From NCBI GenBank assembly GCA_019137255.1, contig WPDH01000202.1:124001-188000 (forward strand): a DNA stretch of 64,000 bases. The letters run 5' to 3'. The notes beneath the pieces were generated by a model that did not search any database, was not told the origin of the DNA, and was given only the letters and a program-made list of their open reading frames with translations. Origin of the DNA: Corinectria fuckeliana. Lineage: Eukaryota > Ascomycota > Sordariomycetes > Hypocreales > Nectriaceae. How positions within the stretch are numbered: the stretch's first letter is position 1; every line of letters starts with the position of its first letter. Of the stretch, positions 11,250 through 23,113 are shown piece by piece. Position numbers and translations under genes: made by a program.

Positions 11250-11760
11250 CGGCAAGGATTTAGTCCTTTCTTCCAAAGCCGGGAAAATTAATGTCAAGCC
11301 AAAGCTGCTTCAACGTGAGGCGAACCGGCCTTAATTGGGGTTTGAGGCCTTTTGTCCATACCCCACGTGCCCATTGAATCGAAGTCAGAAAAGTCTTCCC
11401 CGAGCTCTTCATACCGAGAAACTTACACATTGCCCAAAACCATGTTCTTGGGATCATGGACAGCACCTCGCATCTTGTTAGAACCAGCCGCCGGGCTTCA
11501 GAAACTTGTACATCTAGTCATGCGGTTTAAGCCAGTCATCAATAGCGCCTGGTATACAGCGAACATGGATGAAGTCGAAGGACTCGGGCTCAAAGGTCTA
11601 GTCTAGTTGTGCATCATCAATTTGGAACTTGAGGTTGGGCGGTACTCAGGAAGGTTGCGTGGGTAATGAACGGCCAACTGACTTGGGGATTGTCTCCAAT
11701 AGGTGCGAGATACAGCGCATCGTCCAACATCATAGTTGTCCACTGGTGGCTGCCCGTAGC
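11250..11760 (-). pseudogene. Relic of a LaeA-like SAM-dependent methyltransferase
   Basis: Minus-strand translation gives the characteristic LaeA-like order. ALYLAPIGDNPQ (about 11720-11690) is followed by VPPNLKFQIDDAQLD, then FEPESFDFIHVRCIPGAIDD (about 11595-11535), MYKFLKPGGWF (about 11512-11480), DPKNMVLGNV and KFLGMKSSGKTF. Lesions: in-frame TAG at 11598-11600 where the family has Trp (D-W-T-F), TAG at 11514-11516, TAA at 11478-11480, a frame change after that, and loss of the glycine-rich SAM motif I that should lie between GDNPQ and VPPN. The first two stops fit single G-to-A or C-to-T changes. Working relatives methylate small molecules or regulate secondary metabolism. This copy cannot be active. 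Confidence 0.75.
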
Positions 11761-13683
11761 TAGTAGTTAATGGTAGTTGTCGACCTTGCGATGCCAATGA
11801 GATGATGCTTACGCGATGTCAATGCCCTCGATATGCTTGTCGTCATTTGGTGCCCGAGAGAAGGATTAGAGCCACCCCAAGCGTGGTGAACGGTGCAACG
11901 AAAATGCTCACACACCATTATTCAGTCGCTTCAGAAGTTTGGTAGACCCTTCCCCGGAATTTGCAGTACTCTAAAAGGCTGAAAGTGATGGACGCAGTAG
12001 ACGAACATTGGCTATAAAGTGTCAGTTCATCTACTCTACTAATAAGTATCTGACAATGACGCTACACCAAAAGTCAAGGCACCTTGCTCTTGGGCAGGTC
12101 ATATCTCTTGTAATAGGTGGTCACCTACCAACAGTATCTATCCCTCGCTAGTAGCCGCCACTAAAGGAGCTTACCTCTGTGAGTTAATAGTGGAGTCATC
12201 ACTGTTGTCCCCGACGACGTCCGGGTCCTGGAAGTCTAGTCAGTTTCGTGATATAGATTGCGACCGAGCCTTTCCCCAAGTGTCCAGTAAGCAAAACAGG
12301 CAGAGTATAACCCACTTAAGAACTTTATTTGGTCCTGCGCAGCTGTCGTTGGCGCCCTATTGTATCAGCTGAGCATTGAATAAGCTGCCGATTTTCCGAT
12401 GTGGTTAAAAAGGAAATGACGCAAGATGTCTTTCTCAAGACCTGCAAGTAAAGCGGATGGTATTGACAATGGCGCCCAGAAGAGGGGTAAAGGCAGATCA
12501 GAATGGTGCAAGGCAGTTGAGGGTTATCCCGCTAACAAGGAACGCTTTGTGACGTGTCTGGAAGAACTGGCCCAACGAAAGGCAACCCCCGGGTGTATTC
12601 ATGGGTAGAGAGACAACCCCGTCTGAATAAATGGCTGAAAATAAGGGGATTTGGGAGTCCCCACCAAATCATCTCAAATAAATCGTGAAGTTAATCATGA
12701 AGGCGATAATTGGAGACTTGGTTCAGTCCCTTTCCAGCTCGTTCCTAACCTAAGCCAACGGCAACAGTCGTTTTTCAAGCTAGCCTCTGCAGTGTGCCAT
12801 TCGTACAAGATGACGCGTTAAAAAATGCTACGCCGCTAAGTTCATTATGTGCTGTCGTGAATCAGACCACTTCGGCTTCTAGCATCTCCTCCAACGGTGT
12901 GAGAGATATGCTTCGCCGGGATTGTGAAGTGACGTGGTCGGCTCTTGGCATGCAGCTTGTCAACTAGGTACGTGGCAGTGGGCTTCGTAGCTATGAAGAA
13001 AGAAACGGGAGTCATTAATTACACCACAAACTTGGAGAATGTCGTGGTTTGCTGAGACATATGATGTGATAGGAAGAGCTAATATTAAAAGATTAAAAGG
13101 CAATATTACTATAAACGCTTAGCTGCTATAAACTAGTTATCTCGAAGCATTATTATAAAACCAGTTTAGGTGAAGGTGAAAACAAGACTCTACAACATAC
13201 CTTCAAGGTTTGAACTCAACGTTTACCCTAGGGTAAATCCGAGCTGAAATAAGCCACTTAGTCTGGGTTGGTAGGAGCTAACAGGAAACTTGCGATTATA
13301 CATCTCGAAGACAACTAATACATCTCGAAGCAAGAATTAAAACAACGACCAACAATTAATATTCCAATTGGTGAGAAGTGTGGACCAGATTCTGCTAAGC
13401 GTTGTTGTCTGATTGGTAGCGACGAGACTGAACAGGGACTCAACCTCACTCTTCTACAGATACGGAAATGAAACTCCAAAGAAATCCAGGACAGTTATCC
13501 TACTCTACGTTTCTAGTTGGATACCTGCAAGTCGAAAGACGTGCCAGTCTGGCCTCTAGTTAGTCTATGCTGGATGTGAACTCACGAATTGAGTTACAAG
13601 CGTACGAAGGACAATCAGCACATCCCAGCCAGGGGTGTCGAAACCTTCTTCAGTAAAGTAAGCAAAATGTGGGAAGCTGACAA
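11761..13683. other. Long non-coding stretch, AT-rich towards the right
   Basis: About 1.9 kb without a supportable gene. 13050-13350 is AT-rich, and the 10-mer ATCTCGAAGC or close variants recurs near 13138, 13301 and 13323. No long frame or known motif is seen. Confidence 0.5.
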
Positions 13684-14940
13684 ATGTCTTCGCGGTCAAC
13701 ACTTCAAAATTCCCGTCCAAGCGGTGAGCGAGATGTAACGCTTCTTGGTAGAGCGATTTACCATCAATTCACCGACCAAAACCTCAGCAAAATGCCGCCG
13801 CCCGAACAACCACCAACTGCCCGAGAGGGCAGACTACGTCGCGCTCTCTTGGCCCTGCCGATCCTCGCTCTGTCAGGCATAATGACCCGCGCGTTTGGCA
13901 TGTATGAGCCAATCGACCTGGCCATCGATAAGATGCTTGAGACTTCCCACTTCGACTGGAACGGCATGAGCGTGCCGATTCTTCGCGAATTCTACGGCGT
14001 CGGCTTGATAGATCAAGTACTCTCGCAAATCACGGTTGCGTTCGCGCAGTTGCAGTTCTTCTGTGATGAACGGGCGTACTGGCAGTCGCTCATCTTCTTG
14101 ACTGACTTTGCGGGGATATACGCTGTCTTGTATCTCGAGTCTTGCAGGCCAGGGAACCAGAAGACGCTGTTTCAATTGTACGTGCCTTACGCTTAAATCT
14201 AGCTGAAGACTTCTGACCATTCCAGCCCGTTCCTGCTCGTCTTTCTGGGGCAATTACTGGGCATTGGAGTCCTAGGACCGCTCTACTTCTACCTCTTCTA
14301 CGTCTTCACGCCGGTCGAGAGGCTCACGGCCGCCAGCTTCCCTCTTACGAACTGGGCTTCTTGCGCGGCAGTTCTCCCAACCGTACTTCTGATGTACCAC
14401 GGACCGCATCTGCCCTCCTACTTCCACCCATCTCTAGAAGCGAGAAATTGGTGGAACTGGGTCTGGCAGCTCTTCCCTGTCTGGGGATCGCTGGGCATGT
14501 TTGTGCTTTCAAGTGCACTGTCCCTGCGAGCCCAGCCAGCCACTTCCGGCGCGGCCCAGAAGTCTCAAATCAACACACTGAGGGCGACGGTCGGTGTCCT
14601 GGCTGCGACCAACACGGTTGTCTACTGGTACATGCTATACAACTCAATGTTTTCACTGTCGGACATGTTTCTCCCAAAGTATTGGTCCGAGAACCCACAA
14701 GAACCGGATGTCGCGCTGCGCACAATCATTCAGTACGACTATCTTTGTTGCATGTCGGCCGGGCTCTTGTGGCTGGCCTACCACTTTAGGGACCTCGAGG
14801 TGGCTGGCCTCTGCAAATTTCGCTATTTTAGGACCATTTGCATCGCCGCCGTCGTCGGGGGCGTGCTTAGCCCTGGCACGCTGTTCCTGGTTGCCTGGTT
14901 GGTGAGAGAGGAGCTCCTGGCTGCGGAGAAAGAAGAATAG
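13684..14940 (+). CDS. Polytopic membrane protein, AscI/AscF-type membrane terpene cyclase-like
   Basis: Exons 13684-14177 and 14226-14940 (intron 14178-14225, GTACGT...CCAG) give 402 aa. A second ATG at 13792 (MPPPEQPPT) also has A at -3 and may be the real start. About eight or nine hydrophobic segments are visible, for example ALLALPILALSGIM, SLIFLTDFAGIYAVLYLES, PFLLVFLGQLLGIGVLGPL, FPVWGSLGMFVLSSAL and IAAVVGGVLSPGTLFLVAW. The pattern FYGVGLIDQ, LTDFAGIYAVLYLESCR and QLLGIGVLGPLYFYLFYV recalls the large integral-membrane cyclases of fungal meroterpenoid pathways (AscF/AscI of ascochlorin/ascofuranone). That likeness is from memory and unverified. No prenyltransferase or polyketide synthase lies nearby, so a biosynthetic role is uncertain. 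The membrane-protein call is firm, cyclase activity tentative. Confidence 0.75.
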
Positions 14941-16502
14941 AGGATGGGCTGCTTTTCTGCTGCCTATATCAGACTGCACGGTTTCAGGAACACTGGCCCT
15001 TAGGTTGTTGACTGGCATTTGCAACCAGTTCGTTGTATAGAGTTGGCTGCCGCACTAAATACTAAAAAGCCCGTAACCACATAGCACAGAGCATCAGGGA
15101 TGCGGAATGCAACCTATTTACCGACCAAGGGGCTTACCACAACTTCACCAAAAAATTCCTAGAGCTGACGTAAAGGGCTTGAGGAACTCTTGAAGAAGCT
15201 GGGATCTCTGGTCTTCCGGGGTATCGGGACTATTTATTCTGTGAAAGAAGATGGGCGCGGTGACGCTGACGACGGAGGTGGTCAGAGGGCTCATGAGATC
15301 CCTGATGCCGCCCTTTTAGTTGCCGATGCCTGGACCCGTTGTGTTTTCCTTCTCTTCTCAACTTGGTAGCACTTAGCTACTCAGTGCTGCGCACAGCCCT
15401 AGCAGCCGTCCAACAGAGTGCACGCGGGTATACGGCTTTTCCCTGTCCTTGGCCAACGGCACCTTCACATCAGCACGCATTGGTTCGATCTTTGCTACTC
15501 TGACCAGCATGCATCAAGACGCTGCGACATGGATCTCTTCTCATAAACAGACTGCTGCTTGCACTATTGGCTAAATGGCACGGGAGGATGCGCTTGGCAC
15601 AACAGGAGAACATGCGGAGAACATGCTTGGTATAGAGGAGAGTGTGCTTGGCATTGTGCTTGGCACACAGCGACTGGTGACGCTTATCTAAAACCAGAAT
15701 CAGCGTGATCGATTGCGTGCTCGGCGGTATTCATTGCGTTTCTCCCCCCCCCCCGTGAATTAAATCGGCTGCCTTGAGCCTGTCTGGCACTGCTGCATTG
15801 CCTCATGACGTTTATACTTGAGGACTGCTTTAGATGTGTTGCTACAAAGTGCAGTACTCACTCAAGATACCAAACTGTGCTAAAAGCTCCAACAAGAATC
15901 CTCCCATGATTCCTTTGCCCGCTGTAAATTCTTGCAGTGTGAAGACGCTAGGCGCTGTCGGATTTATGCTTCTTTTAAGCTAAAAAGCAGTGCTCAACCA
16001 GTTCCACTAATGAACACTTTAGCAGCTGCTAATTAGCCAGTCGCCGGATCAAGGCAGCCTCCCAACCAGATGATCCTGTGGCTTGTCGATTCTCATCCTT
16101 CGCGTTGACGTGCTTTTGCGTTTCGGGACTAGCTGTCGGCGGATCGCGCAGATCCTTGAGAGCAGCCTGTCCGTCTTTGCGGCGGCGGCTCGTCGCGCGC
16201 TCTGGAAGAAGGCGAGTGCAAGGGGAAAGTGAGTGATCGCCCCTGCATAGGTACCTGGGTAGGTGGCTTATTTCTCCGCGGGGTACTACGTAGAGTTGGA
16301 GTATAGAGCCTGGTTGGTCTGATCCTGCCCTCTTCCTTTTCTTATATATTCACCTTTCACACCTTGGTTCACCATTTGTTCACCTGTATCCCTTTATCAA
16401 CACCATTCGATCTGCATTTCGCACCCTGCCTCTGCGTCTCTCCGCGTAGTTCTACAGAGACAGACAGAAATTCTACCGCCCCGCACACTCCCACCAGCCG
16501 CC
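14941..16502. other. Intergenic with poly-C run and amino acid permease promoter
   Basis: About 1.56 kb. It holds an 11-base C run (about 15744-15754), a duplicated 11-mer GGAGAACATGC near 15606, and a TATATAT at 16343-16350 about 155 nt before the permease ATG, followed by a pyrimidine-rich leader. No coding frame is supported. Confidence 0.55.
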
Positions 16503-18142
16503 ATGCCGCCGCACCTGAAAGGCTCCGACCCGGACCCGGATCCTGACTTCGCGGGGCCCACGCGGTCGTCCTGGCTCGCGTCCGCCTTCGGGGGAAGACA
16601 TGTCTCGATTGGCCCGCGAATCGAGCCGCTGGCCGAGCACCTGCTTCCCAGCCTCAGCGACACAGATAACAGCGCTGTCGACATTATGGGCAAGCAGGTC
16701 GCCCTAGAGGAGGGCAACGGCATCCAGTACCGCACATGCTCGTGGCAGAAGACGGCCGGGCTGCTCTTCAGCGAGTACATCGTGCTTTCCATCATGAGCT
16801 TCCCGTGGTCGTACAGCCTGCTCGGCCTCGTCCCCGGCCTGATCCTTACCGTCGTCATTGCGAGTCTGGTGCTGTATACCAGCTTGGTCGTGTGGGAGTT
16901 CTGCCTGCGACACCCCGAGGTCCGCGACATTTGCGACATGGGCGAGATGATATGGTGGAACAAGAAGTGGGCGTGGTGGTGGACGGCCGTCATGTTCGTT
17001 CTCAACAACACCTTCATCCAAGCGCTCCACGTCCTCGTCGGCACAATGTACCTGAACACCATGACCGAGTCGGACAATATCAAGGCATGCCGCACCGTCG
17101 CATTCGCCGTCGTCGTCACCGCAATCAGTTTCCTGGGCTCCCTGCCACGCACATTCAACATGCTGTCGAAGCTAGGGTTTGGATCCGCCTTCTTTACCTT
17201 CGTGTCGGTCTTCCTGGCCACCGCATTTGCCGGCGCTGAGGGAAAGCCGGCGGGATATCCTTCCTTTGGCGAGCCCATTGTTTCCGCCTGGACTCCAAGC
17301 ACGACGACTCTCGTGACGGGCATGTCGGCGTTTATGAATATGAGCTACACTTTCATTGGGCAGACCACGCTACCCAGCTTCATCGCCGAGATGCGTGACC
17401 CTCGGTGCGCTTACCGAAACAACCATCCGTGTTATTATCACCCAGACTGATTTCTCTCTAGTGACTTCCCCAAAGCCCTCTGGGCCTGTACGATTGCTGA
17501 AATCATCACCTTCAGTGTCGTCGGTTCCGTCATCTACGCGTACACAGGCAACCAATACATGGTGACCCCTGCCTTTGGTATTTTGACCGACGTCTACAAG
17601 AAGGTGTCCTACTCATTCATGGTTCCAACCATCATTTTTGTCGGATGCCTATACGCCTCCGTCACGGGCCGATTCGTCTTCTTCCGCATGTTCAAGGACT
17701 CGAAGCATCTCACTGAGCACACAGTCAAGGGTTGGCTCTGGTGGAGCTTCGTCTTGATGTTGAGCTGGGTTGCGTCTTTCATTATTGCCGAAGTCATCCC
17801 CTTCTTCTCATCATGCAAGTTGTCTCACATAGGTGCACGAGCTAGAGTGTCAGTGCTAATACTGTGCCAGTATTATCTGTCATGTCGTCTCTGTTCAACT
17901 GCTGGTTCGGCTTCATTTTCTGGGGCCTCGCTTACTTTCGCATGCGAAACGCCGATTTGAAAGTTGGACGAACCCGGCACCCCATTCTCGATTATTTGTC
18001 CGTGGCCTTGAATGTCCTCATCATCCTGACAGGCTTCCTGTATCTCACATTAGGTACATATGTGAGTGTGCAGGGTATAATCGACCAGTATGAAGCTGGA
18101 GGTGTCGGTGGGGTCTTCACATGCAAGAGCAATGCCATTTAA
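16503..18142 (+). CDS. AAAP-family amino acid transporter (mtr-like permease)
   Basis: Exons 16503-17404, 17462-17814 and 17871-18142 encode 508 aa. The protein has an N-terminal cytoplasmic tail (about 80 residues) followed by about eleven membrane segments. The first core segment region is SWQKTAGLLFSEYIVLSIMS with SFPWSYSLLGLVPG, as in AAAP/mtr neutral and aromatic amino acid permeases; later GFGSAFFTFVSVFLA, NMSYTFIGQTTLPSFIAEM and the C-terminal GFIFWGLAYFRMRNADL agree. Intron 1 (17405-17461) is GT-AG. Intron 2 (17815-17870) is best read as GC-AG with donor T|GCAAGT, because that joins AEVIPFFSS to LLSVMSSLFN, the family sequence; the nearby GT would insert eight foreign residues. Plasma membrane or vacuolar amino acid uptake is likely, specificity unknown. 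Confidence 0.9.
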
Positions 18143-18509
18143 GAGGCTCCTGGGCTCCATGAGGAGGTCGTCAGACGGCTAGTCATTCGCGTTGGCTGCA
18201 AGTACGGGGCTTGTGGTAACAGTACAATCTGCCGGCTATGAGTGCGGTTCGGATTGCATCTGCGAGGTGTTGGATTGTTCAAGATGGGATGTCCAATGAG
18301 GAGTGTTCTAGAAGACGAAAGGTTTGTCAAGGTCTTGCAGATTACCCGCGACATTGCAAAACAATGACGGGACTACAACAGACAACGCGCCCTGCATAGC
18401 GGGTTCGGGTTCAAGTAAATGTAGGCATGAGCTGCCTTCGGGTCTTTCTGGTCTTCCCAAACTGCAAACGCGGGCAGACTGCCTGATGTCCGTATCCTTG
18501 AAGATCTTC
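18143..18509. other. Convergent 3' region
   Basis: Short gap between two genes ending towards each other; no feature seen apart from their 3' untranslated regions. Confidence 0.5.
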
Positions 18510-19097
18510 TCAATTACATCCCTCGCCAGAAGAGCCATGAATTTCCTTCCACCTAGCGCATCCAGGAGTGGCATCCACAGCCGGCGCCCCGTCCTTGACG
18601 ACCTCGGAGGTCCAGCCCATCGTTCCTCGGATGACCATGACGTCTCCGGTGTGCAAAAACAGCGACTCTTCATCAGGCGCAATGACTTGCTTGTAGTAAG
18701 GGTCAGCATAAGCAGAGAGAAACTCTGCGAGGCTGGAGACAGTGAAGTCGGCGGCGCCGTCGTAGTTGAGCAGATTTTCGTCAGGCAATTGGAGAGCGTG
18801 CTGCAAAGAGCTGCGGTTCGATTCAGTGGTATGGTACTGCGAGACTGTGAGTGTCGGGTATTGATGGGCATTTTCTATTCGGCGTACCTGTGTATAGCGA
18901 TTGACGCCGTACTTCAGAGCCCAAGGGACAACGAGAGGGCCGTGGACGTTTGTCCAGCGATCGTGAAATTCCTGCTCGGTGAGACCAGCCTTCTTGGTGA
19001 AGAATGTGAGAATGCGTGCAGGCTCTGCGTCCGCTGTCACAGATGTGCACAGTGACATGATGGCGGTAAGACTCAAACTGATTGAAAAAGACTTCAT
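18510..19097 (-). CDS. EthD-domain protein with signal peptide
   Basis: The first true ATG is at 19097; residues 1-22 (MKSFSISLSLTAIMSLCTSVTA, given in parts MKSFSISLSL / TAIMSLCTSVTA) form a signal peptide. The EthD fold (PF07110, ferredoxin-like alpha/beta barrel) follows: ILTFFTKKAGLTEQEFHDRW, HGPLVVPWALKYGVNRYTQ, and YDGAADFTVSSLAEFLSAY with DPYYKQVIAPDE. The segment 18887-18837 is a 51-nt intron (GTACGC...CTCGCAG): removing it joins RYTQ to YHTTESNRSSL as in relatives. It has no in-frame stop and is a multiple of three, so retention would add 17 residues. The spliced product is 178 aa. EthD proteins were first seen with ether-degrading P450s and are mostly uncharacterised; fungal ones often accompany secondary metabolism. 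Function not known here. Confidence 0.82.
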   Translation of the reverse strand: MKSFSISLSLTAIMSLCTSVTADAEPARILTFFTKKAGLTEQEFHDRWTNVHGPLVVPWALKYGVNRYTQVRRIENAHQYPTLTVSQYHTTESNRSSLQHALQLPDENLLNYDGAADFTVSSLAEFLSAYADPYYKQVIAPDEESLFLHTGDVMVIRGTMGWTSEVVKDGAPAVDATPGCARWKEIHGSSGEGCN

Positions 19098-21879
19098 AGT
19101 GAAGGAAAAGGCGTGTGAAGCGCTTTCTTGATTGGAGCTATGTGACTGAAGAAGTGCCAAGAGGTGATGCCATTTATTGAGCAGCGCAACGTCTTTATAT
19201 CAAGAGGCATTCTTTACTTTGATGTACACAAAACTCCCCGATCGGTGAAACACGTATAGCCGGCCGAGCCAACGTAGCTACATAGAACGCACTGAGCTTG
19301 CAGCCCCCCTGCATGATGCTGGGGTGTCGTCGTATAGCTCTTCGGGGGTTTAGGGGTACCTGAGCAATCGTGTTAATGCGCTAGGACGGGCCTCGGCGGA
19401 ACACGGAGTTTGGAAATCTCGCCCAAGCGCTCTTAAAGAACAAGTGAGAAGCGAACTACCGCGAGAGCCAGATCAAATACATGTTACGAAAGCAGCATGC
19501 CTCCGTCAATATTTACCGGATTCCTTATCATGTTGTTATCTTTCATAAAGTACAACTACGCCTTGGCGGCATCCCCTGGCTTCCGAAGCGAGCAGGTCAT
19601 AGTAGCATGGTTGCTCTGGAGGTGCCGGTTAGACATTCATCACCGAGGCCATTGAACATAAAGGCGCTCACTGCACGCCAGATAATGTCTATCACCCTTG
19701 TTGAAGGTGCCGTTATCGGCACGACCGGACAGGCCGGCTATCTCCCATGGTAAACGCCCTGAAAATATGCCTCCTCAAGGGGTTCTACTGCTGAGAGAGT
19801 TGGTAATATTCTGAGGCAGACTAGTAACTATCCGAGATAGTCGGAGTACCATCAATTGTCCCTCATCTTTACAAGCTTCATGAGAACAAAGACGCATCCA
19901 CATGCTATTCTGAAACCCTTACCAACAGGCTGTATTTCGTTCGCTGCGTGATTCAGCTTGCGTTCATCCCTTTATCCACTGTGCATACTTGCCTCGACCA
20001 ATTCTATGAAGTCGGCCTTGGAAACACTACTTAAATAAATATCAGGGGTCTAGCAAGGAGGATTTGTATCTATAGCATACGACTATTTTCTTCCGATTCG
20101 AGAGGCTTCTGGACCAGGTCTCAATGGCATGATGCCCGGGCCAAATGCCCGGCCATTTCCTGTCTATCAGGCTTCTTGTTTGTACGTAATTTCATCAGTA
20201 AACATGACGTCTAGGAAACTTTTGTCAAACGTCCGGGATTGTAGTACTTGACGTAATAGTACACGCTCCTCTGCATGTGACAGATGTTTAAAAACGGTTG
20301 TCCAAATGGATATTGCTTCACTGGACCCAGCCACACTAAGAAGCACTCGGAAAAGAAAGCGTCAAATGATGAGATGTTCGTTAAACTCAAGGTTCTGTGT
20401 GGTCTTGAACCTAATCAACTTTAACATTGACGCGCCCTCGTCACCTATTTCTACAATTTATTGGGATTCCAATTGGCGATTGGGTAGCTGGTGTAGCCCT
20501 ACACCGAGGCATTTCTTGGATCGCGAAGCTCTTGCTCAGCACTTTATGAACAGTTAAAATATCTTCTGGCACGCCCCTAACGGGGAAATTGACGCATAGG
20601 CTTTAACGTGTGGAATACCGGGGGTCATCTAAATGCTCTCTCCCCTCAATCTGCTCCTCACCATGTTGGATCCAGGCTGCCGACTCTCCCCGCCCGTGGA
20701 AAGGAGGAGTCTTCATTGATGGGATATCATTGTCAGCCTTTTCCATGTCCAGCTTCTTCAAACAACCAGCTGCACTGTCTTCAGGCAGGATACTCGCTTC
20801 AACGAACAAAGGGGGGATTTGAGTAGCTAGAACCACAGCTAACCTGACTTGTTCCCTTCCCTCTTCGTATCATGAGACTTTAGCTATAAGCCTTTATACC
20901 CACTTTCTAGCAAAAAGTAACGATACCTGTAGGACTCGAAGCCACGCCTCTTTCGAGACTTCGAGTAGTAGGTACTAGATAAGTGAATGATATCACCCGA
21001 ACAAAGCGCCCTGACTAATCTGTAGAGCAAGTCGAACTATGCCCACGAGTGTAGGTTGGTTTCTCGATTGACCAACACTCACTGTCCGGAATAGAAGACA
21101 GGAGAAGAAGTAGAACGTGGAAATAGCCAGGAATATTGACCCAGTGCAGAGATTGCATAAGACAGATAGACTAATATCATCCATTGACGGTACACACTAG
21201 AGTAGATTCTTCAAGTTGAGAAAGGGCCTCGCATCAATATGACATGATTCTTCACAACTTTGATTCCTGTTTTGGATAGAAAACAAAATAGCCAAGCTGA
21301 AATCTTAGACAGTGGCTCATCATGTATGCTATAAGAGGATTGTGAGTTGATACTAAGAGTGAAATGGGTCGAGAGGAAGACTAGAAGTGCGTCCGCTCAC
21401 GTTTTTATGAAATAAAAGAAATAAACCCCCTCGGCACAAGAGGTGTACTTTCTCCAAGAGAAAACCATGCTGAGCCTGGGCAATGCGAACACCCGTCACA
21501 CTATCCTCGGAGAACAGCCGATCACCGGTGCTCTAAGTTCAGATGTAGTCACCAACCTCAACCATGGTGAAATAGGGTTAGGTTCTTGAAACCCCGTAGG
21601 ATGATAAATCAAACGACGTTGCCAAGTTTAGGTTTTCTTGATTATCCTCTTACATGCACTTCGCCTAAGTCTTACTACTGAGGATATAGCTGCTGTTGTT
21701 GTTCTGGAGGATCTTCCCAGAGCCGGTGCAGAACCTGCTGTGTGGGACGGTTGGCTTAAATGCATTGGACGTCGTCAATTCATCTTTCTAGCGGTACTCC
21801 AATGGCATGACGCGTCAGAATTCAGATGTATCTAAGTATCCGTAACTATCTAATGAGAACTTCACGAAGTAATCATTTT
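19098..21879. other. Long gene-free stretch
   Basis: About 2.8 kb. After the EthD promoter I find only short, shadow-type frames with no recognisable motifs. Base composition is mixed, without an obvious repeat. Confidence 0.5.
19193..19199 (-). promoter_or_regulatory. TATA-like element of the EthD gene
   Basis: Minus-strand TATAAAG about 100 nt upstream of the ATG at 19097, suiting a core promoter and supporting that start. Confidence 0.45.
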
Positions 21880-23113
21880 CTACCAGTGCGTCGTAGCACC
21901 AATGGTAGATCCAGACGCCGGTAGCAAAAAGTCGCTCGCTGGGATCTTGCCATCAGAGTTTCGGGCCTGCGAGACTAGAGTGGTATCGATGCTGAGGAAG
22001 CTTGAGTTCGTCCACGTATTGCCATCCTGCCAAGAGTTGCCCGACGCCGTCTGGGTCCCGGTCAGGCTAATCTGAGAAGCTGATGCGGTGGTGTCAGCGT
22101 TAACGGCCGCGATGTTGTCCTGCAGAGACGAAGTGCTCGTGGCCAAGTGGAATCCCACATCGGCGTTGTTCCAGGCTGTATTGTGCGTCAGCGAGAAGCT
22201 GCCAGTCTGCTTGTTGTCCGTGAAGCCCTTGGCAGCGTTGTTGAAGGCGATGGAGTTGGTGACGACGTGGTCCGCGGGACCAATGTCGCCTGCGTTGCCA
22301 CCACCGAGCTTGAAGCCATTGCCATCACCCTCGAACTCAGTGAAGTTCCAGCGGTTCACGCCGTTGCCCCAAGAGATGGTGTCCTTGATCGTGATGGGCG
22401 ACTTAAACTCCCTGTGCTGCGCATCAGAAGGATGTTTCACACCCAGACGTTGTTACTTACCAAAGGTCCAACCCATCGTCAACGTTGTTCCAGAGGCGAG
22501 CCCCAATGAGCTGGTTGCCCTCGCCGGAGCCTTCCTTGCAGCCGAAGCCGTCGGCGCTCTCTCCGTTCTTCCTGGGATCGCGGTTCAGGTACGAATCTAG
22601 ATACACAATCTGGTTGTTCGCACTGCTGCCCTGCACCTGGAAGCCAGTCTCGTAGTTGTCGTGGGTGACAATTCGCTCATAATAGTTATTTGAAGAGTCC
22701 CGGTGGTAGATTCCATAGGGCCCATTGATGAGAGTCAGGTCGTAGAACTTCCAGTAGTTGGCGGTCTCGATATGCAGGATCCCACGGTCGGCATTGGCCA
22801 GCGCGGCCCCCAAATCGGCCGGAGTTCCAGTGAGGGCCTCGCCGTCAATTACGACGCTTTCACTGCCGTAGGCCTTCAGGGTGTATGGCTTGGACGAAGT
22901 GCCGTTCTTCTTGATCTGGATGTTGGTCGTTGGACTGTAGGTTCCTCCGCGCAGGTAAATCACATCGCCTGCGACGGCAGTATCCACAGCTGATTGGATT
23001 GACAGCAGAGGAGATGTGATGGATCCAGATCCGCTGTCAGTACCGGTGGGTGAGACATAGATGTCAGCGGCCAAGGCTAAGCCGGGCAAAACTAGGAGCG
23101 CGGATGACTTCAT
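21880..23113 (-). CDS. Secreted pectate lyase-like parallel beta-helix protein (PL9 type)
   Basis: Exons 23113-22461 and 22411-21880 (intron 22412-22460, GTAAGT...CACAG; the junction DGLDLW|EFKSPITI is in frame) encode 394 aa. The ATG at 23113 opens a signal peptide (MKSSALLVLPGLALA) before ADIYVSPTGTDSGSGSITS, the usual N-terminus of PL9/right-handed beta-helix enzymes. Following are GDVIYLRGGTYSPT, YWKFYDLTLINGPYGIYHRD, GEGNQLIGARLWNNVDDGLD and GNGFKLGGGNAGDIGPADHV with VVTNSIAFNNAAKGF, the PL9 catalytic-region signature. The enzyme would cut polygalacturonan by beta-elimination outside the cell (Ca2+-dependent in the family). Length is normal. A TATAAG lies about 75 nt upstream of the start. 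Confidence 0.9.

Noticed and set aside
17815..17870. GT-AG alternative for permease intron 2
   Set aside because: It would insert residues (CKLSHI...) into a conserved membrane-loop junction that the GC-AG reading restores exactly.
10555..19097. A secondary-metabolite cluster from regulator, LaeA-like relic, membrane cyclase-like gene and EthD gene
   Set aside because: No backbone synthase, prenyltransferase or P450 is present and gaps are large; kept only as a possibility in the findings.
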